A DNA stretch of 64,000 nucleotides from Telopea speciosissima (Eukaryota > Streptophyta > Magnoliopsida > Proteales > Proteaceae), in contig NC_057925.1 of assembly GCF_018873765.1 (NCBI RefSeq), forward strand, positions 57,734,970 to 57,798,969. Reading direction: 5' to 3'. The notes beneath the pieces are model-generated. The model was not told the origin of the DNA. It worked only from the letters and a program-made list of their open reading frames with translations, and did not search any database. A program made the position numbers and the translations under genes. Positions within the stretch are counted from its first letter, which is position 1; each line of letters starts with the position of its first letter. Of this stretch, positions 1 to 12,309 are shown one piece after another.

Positions 1-235
1 CTGGGATCCGTTATGTTATAACGTCTCTATAACGACAGGGACTATAGTGGTACTTAGTTTGGAAAGTAGGAGTGCATGTGGAATTAGTGAAAGTTCGGGA
101 GGACAACTGTAACTTTGACCATTTTGAAGGGAACATTTGAAAATAACCCTTTTTTAAAGCTGAAGAATTTTTCCATAATTACGTCAAACCTTAGGGGGTA
201 GGTGAAAAAAACCTATTAAATAACTAGGAGGCTTG
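1..235. other. Non-coding, unassigned
   Basis: No gene is visible. The stretch looks like degraded repeat DNA and leads straight into the duplicated segment that starts near 236. Confidence 0.4.
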
Positions 236-3200
236 GCCTGGTCTGGTGTCAAAGATCTTATTTTTTATGATCATATTTTTTTCCTGGGTTGCTGATTCCT
301 TTTTTGATGTCAATCTCACGGAGTCGTGCTTTTAACCGTCTAATAGTTTCTTCCCTCTCTTCTTCATTTCTTTTCCATAAATGTATCAGGGGTGAGGCCG
401 AGTCGTCCACACTCTATCGGTACTATCTGTTTGATAACCTCCCTCCCATTTTTTATCAAATCCTTCTCTTTCTTCTCTTTCCCGCGTTCGTCTCCCTCGA
501 CCTTAGCTTTTCCTTTCCCACGATTGTTGTCTCCATCTTGAAAGATCCAATTTCTGCAATGTAAAAGAAAAATTGTATTGATTAAATAGAATTTATAATT
601 AAAGGTTTAATAATGTAAATAAATTATCACCCGCAACAAAAGGATCTCGTATGGATTTAATTAATGTAGATCCTCAAAAAAAGATGAAATCCGACAGAGT
701 ACACAATAGTAAGATTAAGAGGCTGACATTAAGAGTAAATATCTTCAGCCCCTTTCCCATCTGCATTCCTAATAGGAATACAACTCTCAAGGGAAGGGCC
801 ACCTAAAGTGGCCGACTTAATCATTTAATTCACCCAAGCGGATCTTGGCCCGCGGCTGCCCCACGGGTAGGTGCCTCTGACCCGGGTTCGGTTAATAAGT
901 AAGAGAACGGTTAAAATCTGGTTTCACTCGGTATAATAAAAACAGAATTTGTTATGGGGTTTGAATAAGTCATTGAATGGAATGTAGAGTCCAAGCCTTT
1001 AGGTAGTGGGGGTGTTACAGTTGAGGAGAGTTGCTTTAGAGGTTGGTTTCCTGAAAGAACCGTGATTCTTCGATTGTTTATCTTATTCTTGTTTAGTTAA
1101 AAAGAAAGAAAAGAGAGAGAAAAGAGGGAGCTTAGTTATATGATTAAGATCGAGAGCAAACTATGTGTAAACAGAATTGCAGAAATAACTCACTACTGAA
1201 AACATTGCAATGAAAAAGAGTATCAAGATTTCAGATTGAAAAGTTGAGAGGAAATTTAATTAAAATTGAAACTGGAGAAATGTGTACCAAAGGACGAGAT
1301 TTTAAAAAAACAAAAGAAAAATGAACCGAAACAATGGAACAAAGATCTATGTAGAAATTGAAATGAAGAAACGACTAATAATGTCTGCTACAACTTGAAA
1401 ATGCAAGATGTTCTTCTTCTAATTCCCCTTACGTGAAAATTATTGATTTTGTTTTTTTTTTTTTTTTAAAAAAAAACCTCCATTCTCATTTTTGAAAACT
1501 ACTTTTATTGCTTTTTATCAGGGGCTTCAACCTTGCTTTCTTGAAAATTTTCTTATGTGCAAGAAACTTCACTTACTTGAAGTCAGAGAACTGTTCACAT
1601 ACAATTTCTGTTTTCGACTGGAAAGATGAAGCAATTAGAGGAATAATAAGGTAAAAGATCGTGATAAGGCTGAGCTAACACGATAAACTTTCCTATTATG
1701 AAGCACCGGTTTCCTTGGTTGGGCGATATTGCATTATGGCATGTTTAGATTTTGGATCATTATCCTCTCCGGTTACTTAGTCCGGTACAGTGATCCGGTT
1801 CCTTTCATAGGAGGCCAGAAATAACAATCTAACCCCTTGCCCGAACACCGAAAATATTAAAACATCATTTCCGCTTTCCTATAAGAGGAACTCGACCACT
1901 GTACCAGGCAGAGAACAGGACAGAAATAAATTCGTAGATTTTCATATTATGTAAACCTCTTGTAGCCTATCTCTCCTTCATTTGGGGGAGGATTCTTTTG
2001 TATCCAAGACTTATAAATACAAGTGATAACTGATCACTGAAAAACCAGTGTAAGAATATATCAATCTCATACATGACACATGTCAACTTATTAGTGTATG
2101 CTGATCTGGACTTAGAAACGAGTACAGGAGGATTTTGTTAATATTGTCTGCATTTGTGACCTACAAGAAGCTCGCAAATCTTCTTTCCTTTGCTATTCCC
2201 ATTCTTCTTCCATATCCGTTGGCAACGGTTAGAGCAAGTGTTGCTCTGAACAAAACAAGATTTAACCCAAACGTACAAGATGCTAAATCAAGGTTTACTA
2301 TTCATTTCCACCAAAATAGTCAAAATCCACCGAAAAACATTGCTCGTGATGCCCTAAGCCCCATTTTTTCCTGGCCCAACCTATCTTGGACTGGTTCTTA
2401 ATAACACATGCATGCATAGCTCTTATATGTTATCTCGCTTAATCTATTTGCAACCCTGAGAAAGCTAGAGACCCCAGCAGACGAAGATGGCGGAAAGAAG
2501 AGGTGAAAGAGGTGATTTTGGCCGTGGTTTCAGATGCGATAGTGGCCATGGCATGGCCGCAGAAGTCGGCGTGGTGGTGGTAGGAATGAAGAGGAGGAGA
2601 AATGGTACCTGTCACCAAACTAGGGAGACTTGTGAAAGAAGGGAGGATCAAAGAATAACACATCAAATTAGGTGCAAAGAATGATGACACATGTAAAGAG
2701 CAAGTTCTACGTTAAAGTATGGAATATGTCAATAACTAATTTGTGCCGGAAACTCTGACCCATGCTTTATAAAACCAGACCAAGCATTGAACCGTAAAGG
2801 GCTCGCTTTTAATGTGATTTGGATTTTTTCTGGCTTGATTCCAGTCAAGGACTTTTAAACGTAACAGAACAAAATTGTGGGTTTTAAACGCTTATATTTT
2901 ATAAAAAATGGCACTATTCTCATATAAATTGAGGAATTTTTATTTGAAATACATACTTTTAATTTCAATGTCCATGCATTAACCTTGAATTGAAGATAAA
3001 ATCATAAAAAAATGTAACCCTTCGAGTCATCTTTAAAAAAACACAGGAACCTTGTGCACTAGATACGGCCTTTTTAGAGTTCGGGAGAGAGAGGTATGGT
3101 CGGTTAAATAAACCAGATTAAAACATGGAATATGTCAATAACTAATTTGTGCTGGAAACTTTGACCCAAGCTTTATAAAACCAGACCAAGTATTGAACCG

Positions 3201-4106
3201 GAAAAGGGCTCGCTTGTAATGTGATTTGGATTTTTTCTGGCTTGATTCCAATCAAGGGCTTTTAATAAGAATAAAAATAGGCTTTCCTTTTTTTTGTCGG
3301 TTCATTCATTGGTTTAGTCTAGTTTTTAATACTATGCTTTCATCCTCAATCCTCCTTTTTTTTTTTTTTTTTTTTTTAAGAAAAAATGGGTCAATTCCAT
3401 TGATAAAACAAATCAGGTTTAAGTGTGACTCTTATAGGAAGCTCTTAAAGTTGGAGTTCAACTTGGTTACAACTCATGCAAAAGTTTTTTTTAATTTAAG
3501 GATCAAGTTTTCCTTCAGCCATAATGAATTGAAATCCATTAACCGCGATAGCTTTAGATGTGCGTAGGAGGTATCGAGAGGATATTTTAGAGAACATACT
3601 AAAACCCTATATGATATTTTGGCCCTGAGTTAGGGTGGCTTAGCTATGAACTCAAGGTTGAGCTGGGGTCATAAAAAGCTTGGCCCAACCCTATCCTGTT
3701 GCAGCCCTCATTCACAACCACAATTGAAACGCTGCAGTTTTACAGATCACTGAGGACAAATTGGGACCCTTTTTTTTTTTTTTTTAACTTTCCACCATGA
3801 AATAAGGAAGTCTAAGCTTTGTTGTCCCAGTTTTAAAATCCATTGTCCTAAGTTTGTGGAAGATGCAATCGCATCAACTTGATTTCATTGAATGGATCAA
3901 GGGATATAAATATATTTTGTACAAGAATCTACTCTTATCTAATTTTACCTATATGGAATGTACAATAAACAAAAATCCTATCTATATGGAATGTACAGGA
4001 AAGAATGAATCTAATTTATTTTTGACAGCTGGAGATGAAACGGCAATGTTAAGACATTGGTGAGACTCAAGTCTCTCCTTAAGTCCTTATCTCATTGTGT
4101 TGTACC
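236..4106. repeat. Segmental duplication, copy A
   Basis: Blocks of this segment recur in the same order and orientation about 6.4 kb to the right (6610-10455). Examples are 242-560 against 6617-7290, 715-1015 against 7530-7870, 1228-1500 against 8958-9220, 1692-1740 against 9302-9350, 1935-2000 against 9360-9440, 3705-3850 against 10275-10405, and 4064-4106 against 10405-10451. Read on the minus strand, 240-570 gives a lysine/glutamate-rich, gag- or coiled-coil-like frame with stops (including a run close to RRLKARLREI), so the unit may descend from an old retroelement or gene. No intact gene is present. Confidence 0.7.
2699..3270. repeat. Dispersed repeat, two direct copies
   Basis: About 160 bp at 2699-2860 is repeated at 3117-3270. 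Both hold a TATAAAACCAGACCAAG block followed by AATGTGATTTGGATTTTTTC. A third copy lies at 14820-14965. Between the two copies, 2870-3110 is AT-rich with no gene. Confidence 0.75.
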
Positions 4107-4418
4107 TGATACGATGGAAAACTATAGGAGGGTGTTGGTCGTTTAAAGGAGGAGTACAAGAGACGGACGGAGATGACTCCGAGGGATCCTCTAATACCAA
4201 AGTTAGTTTTTAGAGCAATCAATAAAAGGTGAAAGACACAAGGTGAGTGTGACAGTAAGAGAGTTAAAGATTAGATCTTCCACATCCTTTTACTTGGGTT
4301 CCTTGTGCTCCTTATTGTAGTTAATGGAAACATAATGGTAATTAAGTGTGTATAAAACTTAAAAAATTAGATAGACATTATGTAGGTGAGTAAATTATAT
4401 CCTAATTTATTTTTAGAA

Positions 4419-4698
4419 AACAGTATCAAACCTGTAAAAAATTCAGTATAAAATAAAAAAGGGTTTTTCTAGGGGTCACTATGCCTAGTGAAGTATAATG
4501 CTTCGCTATTTGCCATTTTATAGTACATGAGTTACTCCATGTGATAAAGGACCCCACTAAACAGTGTCAAACCTTTAAAAAATTCAGTATAAAATAAAAA
4601 AAGGCTTCTTCTAGGCGTCTCTATGCCTAGTGAAGTATGATATGCTTGCTATTTGTCACTTTATAGTACATAGGTTACTCCATGTGATAAAGGACCCC
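4419..4698. repeat. Tandem duplication, 2 x about 140 bp
   Basis: Two adjacent units (4419-4558 and 4559-4698) share an AACAGTATCAAACC-type start, the block CTATGCCTAGTGAAGTAT and the end CATGTGATAAAGGACCCC. They differ by scattered substitutions and small indels. No coding potential is seen. Confidence 0.8.
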
Positions 4699-4699
4699 G

Positions 4700-6370
4700 C
4701 ATATATCACAATGACCAAATTTTAGTCCAAAGTAAGCAAGAAAAGTTATTCAAACTCTAATTCATAGTTTTAGTAAAATTACCAAAATGCCATCAAATGG
4801 AGATGAATATAAAAATACAAGATAACATCTTTTGTAATTTTAGTTATTTCTTTTACTAATTTTAAGATGAAATTATACCAATGAGATGCTTGCTTGGTCC
4901 TCTATCACATGGACTAACCCAATTATTACCAATTGTACCCAATCATCAGTTTAAAACCCCACATTGTTACCGACCGTTTAGATAATCAGATAATCTATTC
5001 ATCCTCCATGGTGTTTTGGCCATTATCCGATCCATGTATCCAAGATCAATGTTTGGTTTCCATAAGCTCCACACATTCTTCTAAATAAATCTACATTTTA
5101 CTACGGCACAAATCGAAAGTCGACACATCTTTAGCTAGCCAATAATGCACCCAAAGCCTGATAATTGTGTGCAAGCTAATCAATTCATTCAAGGTTTACC
5201 TTGAAATTGAAACTTGGGATCCCTTTAATTGGACATTAAACATAAAATGGGTAGAAAATGGCCCACGACAATAGGTTGATGGGCCTAGTTAAGCCCCCAC
5301 TTTCTTCAAGCCAATCATTTTCAAGTTTGGGCCCATTCGTTGGTGCGGCTCCTCTTCGTTAGAGCCAATGTCCTCCCTTCCAATGGATGAACCTCCGGGC
5401 CAAGTAGCCAACAAGGCCTCAATATCATTTTTTTTTTAATGATAGATAACGAGAAACATATAAATTTCATTACCTTTATAAGATGCATGACATCAAACGG
5501 TTAGTGAAATGCATGCATTTGATGTGAGATGAATACACAAAATTGTTACTCATTGTCGAGTCATTTCTCTATATATATAATAACTCATTGCCTTAAGATT
5601 GTCATTTCACATCGTTTTTCTACTCGGAACAAAATGCATGTTGTTGTGATAAGAGAAAATAATTATGATGATGCAACTTCAAATGTTATAGTTAAAGCAT
5701 TGGAGGAAATCAATTATAAACCAATTATATTAGTTGTTTTGGTAAGTGTATTGACGAATTGGTCCAATTATATTAATTAAATATATATACTTAATAATTG
5801 TTAATTAGTTATTATTTTAACCAGACTGGAGATAATTGCTAATTAATCATTTTAACCAGGCTTGAGTGGAATAAGTCCAGTCTTGTTTGAGTTTGTTTTC
5901 TATATTTATATAGTTGTTTTAATTAGAACTCTTCCTTAAATGGTTCGATTGGAAGAGACAGAAGAGATAGAGTCATTTTGTGTTTGTTTTTTAATTGGTT
6001 TTCTTTTCTGAATAGAATTGTCTTTATTTTTCAGAAACCAAGATTACCGGAAGTATTCAAAAATTGTAGAATGTTTGCACTCCTAATTAGGTTTGTTGTT
6101 CTATCTGGATATCTAACCACTATATGATCAAACTGTGCAGCGTTGCTTGTTCTGCCTAGTAAATTAACTATCGATCTGAATCTCAGGTCAATCAGACTAG
6201 TTTTTTTTTTTTTTTTTTTCCAGGATTGGCTGTTGCTTTGTCTTATATTGTCATTATTCTAGAATTTCCCCTTGATAACTTACTGAACAAAACAACGATA
6301 TTTTTTATTACTCCCAAAACTCTTAAGTAGTCTCTAAGTAGAGAAGGACTCAATAGATCCCGAAAAATTA
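4700..6370. other. AT-rich intergenic, no gene seen
   Basis: Only short open frames occur (for example 5529-5780), with no recognisable domain, splice context or codon pattern. Poly-T tracts lie near 5430 and 6200. Confidence 0.5.
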
Positions 6371-6511
6371 TCACGTCAAGTACTTGACGTGGTCAAGTTC
6401 GCATCGTGCGGCTGGGCATCCCCCTTGTGCGCACAGTGGGCCCCACCGTACACACACGGGCGGTGCCCAACCGCACGATGCAAACTTGACCGCGTCAAGT
6501 ACTTGACGCGA
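6371..6511. repeat. Foldback element with terminal palindromes
   Basis: The two halves (about 6372-6425 and 6458-6510) are inverted copies of each other around a GC-rich centre. Each end is itself a perfect 20-bp palindrome: CACGTCAAGTACTTGACGTG at 6372-6391 and CGCGTCAAGTACTTGACGCG at 6491-6510. No transposase is encoded; it is most likely a MITE or foldback transposon. I could not define a target duplication. Confidence 0.75.
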
Positions 6512-6822
6512 AATACTAGTACATTCCATAAAAAAAAGTAGGATTCCCATAGAATAATAGAATAATAGCTACACTACCATTAATATATAACCCCAACAAA
6601 ATAAAATATCTACAGAGTCTGGTTTGGTGTCGATCTTATTATTTTTGATGATCAATTTTTTCTGGGTTGCTGGTTTCTTTTTTAATCTCAATCTCACGCA
6701 GTCGTGCTTTAAACCTTCTAATAGTTTCTTCCGTCTCTTCTTCATTTCGTCCCCATAAGTGTATCAGGGGTGAGGCAAAGTTTGTCACACTCTATCGTTA
6801 CTATCTGTTTGATAACCTTCCT

Positions 6823-7156
6823 TGTAAAACCTAACACGATGTAGAGAAGAATGAAAATCGCAAACACAATCACACAATGTGCACAAAGATTTACGTGGTT
6901 CGGCAAGGTTGCCTACGTCCACGGTGAGATGAGATCTGTTTCACTATCAAAGGAGAATAGGGTTACAGTCGCTCGTTCTTCACACCTCTCTCAGATTTGC
7001 AATACAGAGAAAGAACTCTCGTTACAAATTTATAGTGAAACCCTATACAAGAAATTTACCAAAATACTCAGTCCTTAAAAAATTTTAAGCATCGTAACCC
7101 CCGGAGGCTCCACACAACAGTCCATCATCAGAAATCAAGACACCAAAACCTCAACA
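6823..7156 (+). mobile_element. Solo LTR (334 bp)
   Basis: The insert begins TGTAAAACC and ends CTCAACA, the TG...CA form of an LTR. It contains the line GATTTACGTGGTTCGGC that is frequent in Copia-type LTRs. Copy A of the segmental duplication lacks it and reads through GATAACCTCCCTCCC. The interrupted copy has CTTCCT on the left and CTCCCT on the right, consistent with a short target duplication carrying one mismatch. No internal retrotransposon sequence remains, so recombination between LTRs is inferred. Confidence 0.75.
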
Positions 7157-7943
7157 CTCCCTCCTATTTTTTATGATCAAATCCTTCTTCTTCTTCACTT
7201 TCCCACGATCGTCTACCTCGACCTTAACTTTCCCTTTCCCACTGTTGTCCATCTTGAGAGATCCAATTTCTGCAATGTAGAAGAAAAAATTGTATTGATT
7301 AAATAGAGTTTATAATTGAAGGTTTAGTAATGTAAATAAATTAAGATTGAACGGGGGATGGGAACTTTTTTTAGAAAGATCTTGGATTTGGTTACAAGCT
7401 TTACCCAACAGAAGGATCTCAGATTTGGTTACAGGTTTTACGATCAAACTCGATACCACAAATCCTCAGGAAGAGAGGAAATCCTATAGAATGCACAATA
7501 ATACGGTTAAGGGATAGATTGGGGCTGAAATTAAGAGTATATATATATACAGTCCCTTTCCCATCTGCATTCCTAATAGGAATACAACTCTCAAAGGGAA
7601 GACCACCTTGAGTGACCGACTTATTCACCCAAGCGGGTCTTGGTCCGATGCTACCCCACGGGTAGGTGCCTCTGACCCGGGTTCGGTTAACAAATAAAAG
7701 AATGGTTAAAATCATCCAATTAAAATTAAAGAACTCACTCACACAGGTTTCACTCGGTATAATAAAATACAAAGCAGAGGTTACAAAGACTTAAAAACAT
7801 AATTGGTTTTAATAAGTCATTGAATAGAATAACATGTACAAGCCTTCAGCAGGTAGTGGGGTTGTTACAGTTGTGGTGAGAAGATAGGAGAGTTTGTAGG
7901 AGTTAGTTATTAGGCGGAAAGGTTATTGATTTGTTCAAATTGT

Positions 7944-8086
7944 AATGGGAAAGGCACACAACCGTGTATGTGAGAGGGTCTCTCACAAAAAATTGGAAAA
8001 GTCATAAATCCCTACCTATTAATTAATGCCTTGAACCCCTACCCTTTCACATACACAATTTATACGATCGTGTATGAAAACTTTTT
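7944..8086. repeat. Foldback element, CCGTGTATG family
   Basis: Inverted halves with GTGTATGTGAGAGGG at the left and a TCGTGTATGAAAAC end at the right flank a centre holding ATTAATTAATG. A second copy in the opposite orientation is at 34443-34586. Confidence 0.65.
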
Positions 8087-8476
8087 CCAATTGTAACGGA
8101 TATCAGGAAATTAAAAAGATAGAATAGATAAAAGAAGAAACTTTAGATATTTGACGCAAGAGAGCATACTAGGTCACCTTGATCCCTTTAGCCGTCATGC
8201 TCGCTCCTGTAACATGGCACATAAAAGAATTGTAGTTTCGGTGATTGAATTAATCTGGGGAGCTAATATGGTGCAGGCAGGTTTGCAGTAAGGAAAGTGG
8301 GGCAGGGTTGTAGGGGAGGAGAAACGATTGGTTGGAGAGGTGTTTGTTTATTGTGGAGAGAGAGGGAGAGGATGTTGGGGGTATTTTAAGACTTTTATTA
8401 TTTATATGGGAATTTGGTAAATCTTTTTAATTTGTGATTGTAAAACTTAATTTATATCTACCAGAAAATTTTTTGT

Positions 8477-8927
8477 TGTTAAGAAAACAATGCCAGAATG
8501 AAGATTTGCAGAAGAAAATGAGAAACAGAGAAAACAAACAACACCAGAGATTTACGTGGTTCACCTCCAAGATGGGAAGTTATATGGTCGAGCAATAGAA
8601 TAGATTTCACTATCTTTTGGAAATGTTATAAAATCTCTGATACAGCCCTCTCAGAGATAAGAACATTATATAGAGAAGCCCTAACCCGAAGAAGTACAAG
8701 AATACCCCTGGACCCAGAAATTGTCAAATCGGATAGGGTCGGACTAAAACATAACGTATATCCCAAAATATATCGTTTTGAAGATCTCGACGAGCCCAAC
8801 ACAACGCCTAGCCTTTGGCAAGGAAGTGCATCAATTTTCGACAATCCGAGATTGTTTCAAAGCCGAAATGGCCCTCCAAATATCCTAATGGCACATCTAG
8901 AACGAAAATCAGGTTTCACCAATAACA
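8477..8927 (+). mobile_element. Solo LTR with target duplication (451 bp)
   Basis: The sequence starts TGTTAAGAAAAC and ends CACCAATAACA, giving 5-bp terminal inverted repeats TGTTA/TAACA. It is flanked by the perfect 5-bp duplication TTTGT (8472-8476 and 8928-8932). It contains GATTTACGTGGTTCACC, the same motif class as the LTR at 6823-7156. No gag, pol or primer-binding site follows, so it is a solo LTR. The open frame at 8626-8844 is part of it. Confidence 0.88.
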
Positions 8928-10757
8928 TTTGTTATCAAGTAGATCTAGGCAATTCTCCTTTAAGATTTCAGATTGAAAAGTTGAGATCAACTTTAGGAGA
9001 AATTTGAACCAAAGGACGCAATTAAAAAAACAAAAGAAAAATGAAACCGAAACGATGGAAAAAAGCACTAATTAGAGAAATTGAAATGGAGAAACGACTA
9101 ATAATGCCGCTTGGAAATGTAGGACGTTCTCAATTCCGCATCAACTGCACGTACGTGGAAATTATTGATTTTTTTTTTTTTTTTCTAAAAAAATTCTCCG
9201 TCCTCCTTTTTTAAAACTACTTTTATTGTTTTTCCCTCTTTGTTATCAGGCGGCTTCTACCATATTTGGAGGAATAATAAGGCGAACACTCTTGATACCC
9301 TCCTATTATGGAGGACCGGTTTCTTTGGTTAGGCAATATTGGATTATGACATTTGTAGAGTTTCAAATTATGTAAAATGCTTGTAATCTATATCTACTTC
9401 AGGTGTTGTTTCTCTTTTGGGAGAGGATTCTTTTCTCCATATATGTTAATAATTAATTTTTTATACACCATCCAGATGTTAATTAGCTTCACAACACTAA
9501 TAACATTAGCACTTTGTGTTTTCTCTAAAGTAACTGCGAAATATATGCTATTAAGTTATTTGTTAGTGTCACTCACTTCTCTGCCAAAGCATGGATAAAG
9601 AAGGTTACATACATATGACCCTCTCTAGACCCTGTAGTGACGGGATCGTGCACTGGATACGTCCTGTTACTCACCTAAGAACATCATCTTTGTGCTGCCT
9701 GAGACTAGAGGTTACCTACAAATCACAGTACACATTATGGTGCTTCTGGGCTACACCACTCTAGGGGATTGGATGTGTCTCCTTGTCTCAAGCTCTCCGC
9801 TACAATTGATCCCTCATGGGTATGATTGTATTTTTCCAAGGATGGGCAAGAGATCACTGTCTGATCGTGTAGCCTTGCACCAGTGCATTAACATGGATGG
9901 AATTTTTTATTTCACACGAGATGATATATTCACGCAGTTATGTCTAAATGCAAGAGCCACGCAACCAGGCAACATTCTTTTTCCCAAAGTTTTATTACAC
10001 CATGAGAAGGGTTTAATTGAAATGATCTTCCCATTTTATGGCTCCCATTCCACTGCAAGATGCCAATTTGCATCAGCAGTGTGTCATTCCTCCTCGATAA
10101 ATATATTATAGTTTTCCTTTTTTTTTCCTTAAAAAATATAACTACTCAAGAACATTCCCTTAAAAAAATGAATAGTAGATGAAATACAATCCCAAAAGTG
10201 CCCAAAGTTTAAAGACAAGGTAAAGAAAGCAATAGAACATCAATGGGGGTTGGGCCAGAGGATGACATATATTTATCCCATTCACAACCACAATTGAAAC
10301 GCTGCAGTTTTACAGACATGACTGAGTACAAACTGGAACCTTTTTTAACTTTCCCACCATGAAATAAGGAATTCTAAGCTTTGTTGTCCCAGATTCAAAA
10401 TCCATTGATGAGACTGTCTCTTCTTAAGTCCTTATCTCATTGTGTTGTACCCTCAAAAGACAAGTGCAACTCAAGTAGAAAATTCCAAAGCGGATAAAGT
10501 GAGAAGAAAAGAAGACAAAATAATCACTTAAAGAAGATCCAAAGCACAGCAACGTTCGATTAATGAGTCTCTACTTTCAAATTTGGAATCCTTACTTACC
10601 CTTTTGCCCAAAAGATATACTACTCCCAATGCATTGTTCTCTTTCTCCCTCAATCTCCTTAATTCCCCAAGAACACAAGAGACCATAGTGTTCGCTTAAC
10701 TAGACACTAGTTCAATACTTCATTTCTATGCTCATTGATATGTTTCTGTATTGTATA

Positions 10758-11063
10758 ATGTCAAGGTTGGATAATGAGGAGCCACCATTCAGGGAATCAC
10801 CTACTTTGGTGGTGGAGTCAAGTCATTCGACAAGTCGGTCGATCGAGACATTGATCGTGGTTTTAGCTGTGATCATAATTCTTGGTGTTGCGGCTGGGAT
10901 CTTCGCTCGAATTTGTGGTGGACGTCATTTTGTGGGAAGTGGGGAGGATGATATAGAAGGGTGGGTTGAGAGGAGGTGCAAGAGTTGTATCGACGGTGGA
11001 GTTCCGATTGTGCTGCCACCACCAGAGAACACAAAGCCAGACACAGAAGAAGCAAAGAAGTGA
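10758..11063 (+). CDS. Small single-pass membrane protein, uncharacterised
   Basis: The predicted protein has 101 residues and one exon. Residues 1-30 are hydrophilic and Ser-rich. A strongly hydrophobic segment covers about 31-50 (core TLIVVLAVIIILGVAAGIFA). It is followed by RICGGRH, then a conserved-looking GWVERRCKSCIDGG (68-81), then a Pro/Glu/Lys-rich tail. From memory, a small family of plant proteins of unknown function has this layout; the Cys pair around residues 74-77 is the feature to compare. I chose the ATG at 10758. An in-frame ATG at 10728 would add 10 residues and cannot be excluded. A pyrimidine-rich leader precedes it. The nearby gene on the other strand is unrelated. No function is proposed. 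Confidence 0.7.
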   Translation: MSRLDNEEPPFRESPTLVVESSHSTSRSIETLIVVLAVIIILGVAAGIFARICGGRHFVGSGEDDIEGWVERRCKSCIDGGVPIVLPPPENTKPDTEEAKK

Positions 11064-12309
11064 GGTGAAATATACAAGTGGTGTAGGTTGGAGAATGACA
11101 GAAAATGTTAAAACTTAGGATTGGAAAGTATGATCTATTGTGTCACATACATATTTATATCATCCTTGTGGGAAGCTCATCATCTTAAAGCCACAACCCA
11201 AGAGGTACACATGATCATCAAATTTATGAAGTGATCGACACTTCCATCCTCTTTCCATCACCTGTTCATGTCTTCATGATAGAAGAGTATTTCTTGCCTT
11301 CTTGGTGCTTCTGTCCAATATTGTGTAATACATGAGAGCAAGTTGAATCATTGTATTGTAGCAAGAAGTTTTCTTTCTATGTTTGATTTAGAAAAATAGC
11401 AATATCTAGTCTTTATTCTCAGTTGCATTTTGAGCCAATGAACACCCAAAGTACAGAAGGAATCCATAGATCCCCTTGCCAAGTGCATGACCTTAGAAAG
11501 TAGAAACCCATCCCTCTCTCTTTTTTGGGTTTTGCTCCATATGGGATGTTTCAGCATCAGGCCTGAACTGAAACCTTTTTCCAGATCAGACATCACCTCA
11601 AACTCCCTCTCTTCTGTACCTGCTTTCTTATTGAAGGTCTCTGCTCATCTTTTTCTTTTATTCTGTCATGTTTTGATATGGTCTAGACACAGCTTAGACC
11701 AGTTATTGTTGCTTTTTAATTCTGTACAACTTCCAAGGGCTTTCTTGAGGAAAGCTCTGGAAGCCCTTCCAGACTCTCTATTGGATTCAACACCTGAGAG
11801 GAGTCCATCTGCTTCTGAAGATACTTTTACTGATATACATAGTTTGCTGCTGGCCTCCTCCGTATAAATTAAAGGAACAAGAGTTGCTGTGTGTTTAGTC
11901 TGTATATGTATTCATTAACTGTATATAAATATAACTGTTAAATCATAAATGTAGCTATTCCTGTTCCTTCCTCTGGTATAAAAGCAATTTGTGATCATTC
12001 AATGTAAATATAATGTATGCTCAAAAGAAATAGGAAAGGGATGTTGATTGGGGGGACTTGACAATAAGGTTTGCCATTCACTGATCCACTGCCCTAGTGA
12101 ACTGATATTGTATGATGGAACATATCAATGGCCATAACTAGTTCTGTAAGGTTTCAAGGAAAAGCAAAACCCAGAACATAATATAGAGTGAACCTTGTTT
12201 ATGGGCTAAACAAAGAGTGATTAGTTAGGTTGCAGGGGAGGACGGGTTAGAACTGAAGAACAGCCTTTCATCCTTAGAGGACATGAACTGTTTTGGTTGG
12301 ACATGGGCC
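11064..12309. other. 3' flank of the small membrane protein gene; unassigned open frame
   Basis: 11064-11380 is probably the 3' UTR of the gene at 10758. An open frame at 11487-11867 (+) ends in a protein-like stretch (ALEALPDSLLDS, then Ser/Glu-rich). It has no recognised domain and may be chance or an exon of an unseen transcript. Confidence 0.35.

Larger units (their letters stand above)
6610..10455. repeat. Segmental duplication, copy B
   Basis: This is the diverged direct copy of 236-4106. It is longer in places because two LTR-type insertions (6823-7156 and 8477-8927) and a foldback (7944-8086) interrupt it. Copy A shows the uninterrupted sequence at the first insertion point. The open frames inside (for example 7419-7772, 9692-10111) have no recognisable domain and are treated as chance. 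Confidence 0.7.

Noticed and set aside
9692-10111. 139-codon plus-strand open frame
   Set aside because: It lies in repeat-derived sequence, has no recognisable domain, splice context or regular codon pattern, and the related segment copy A has no matching frame.
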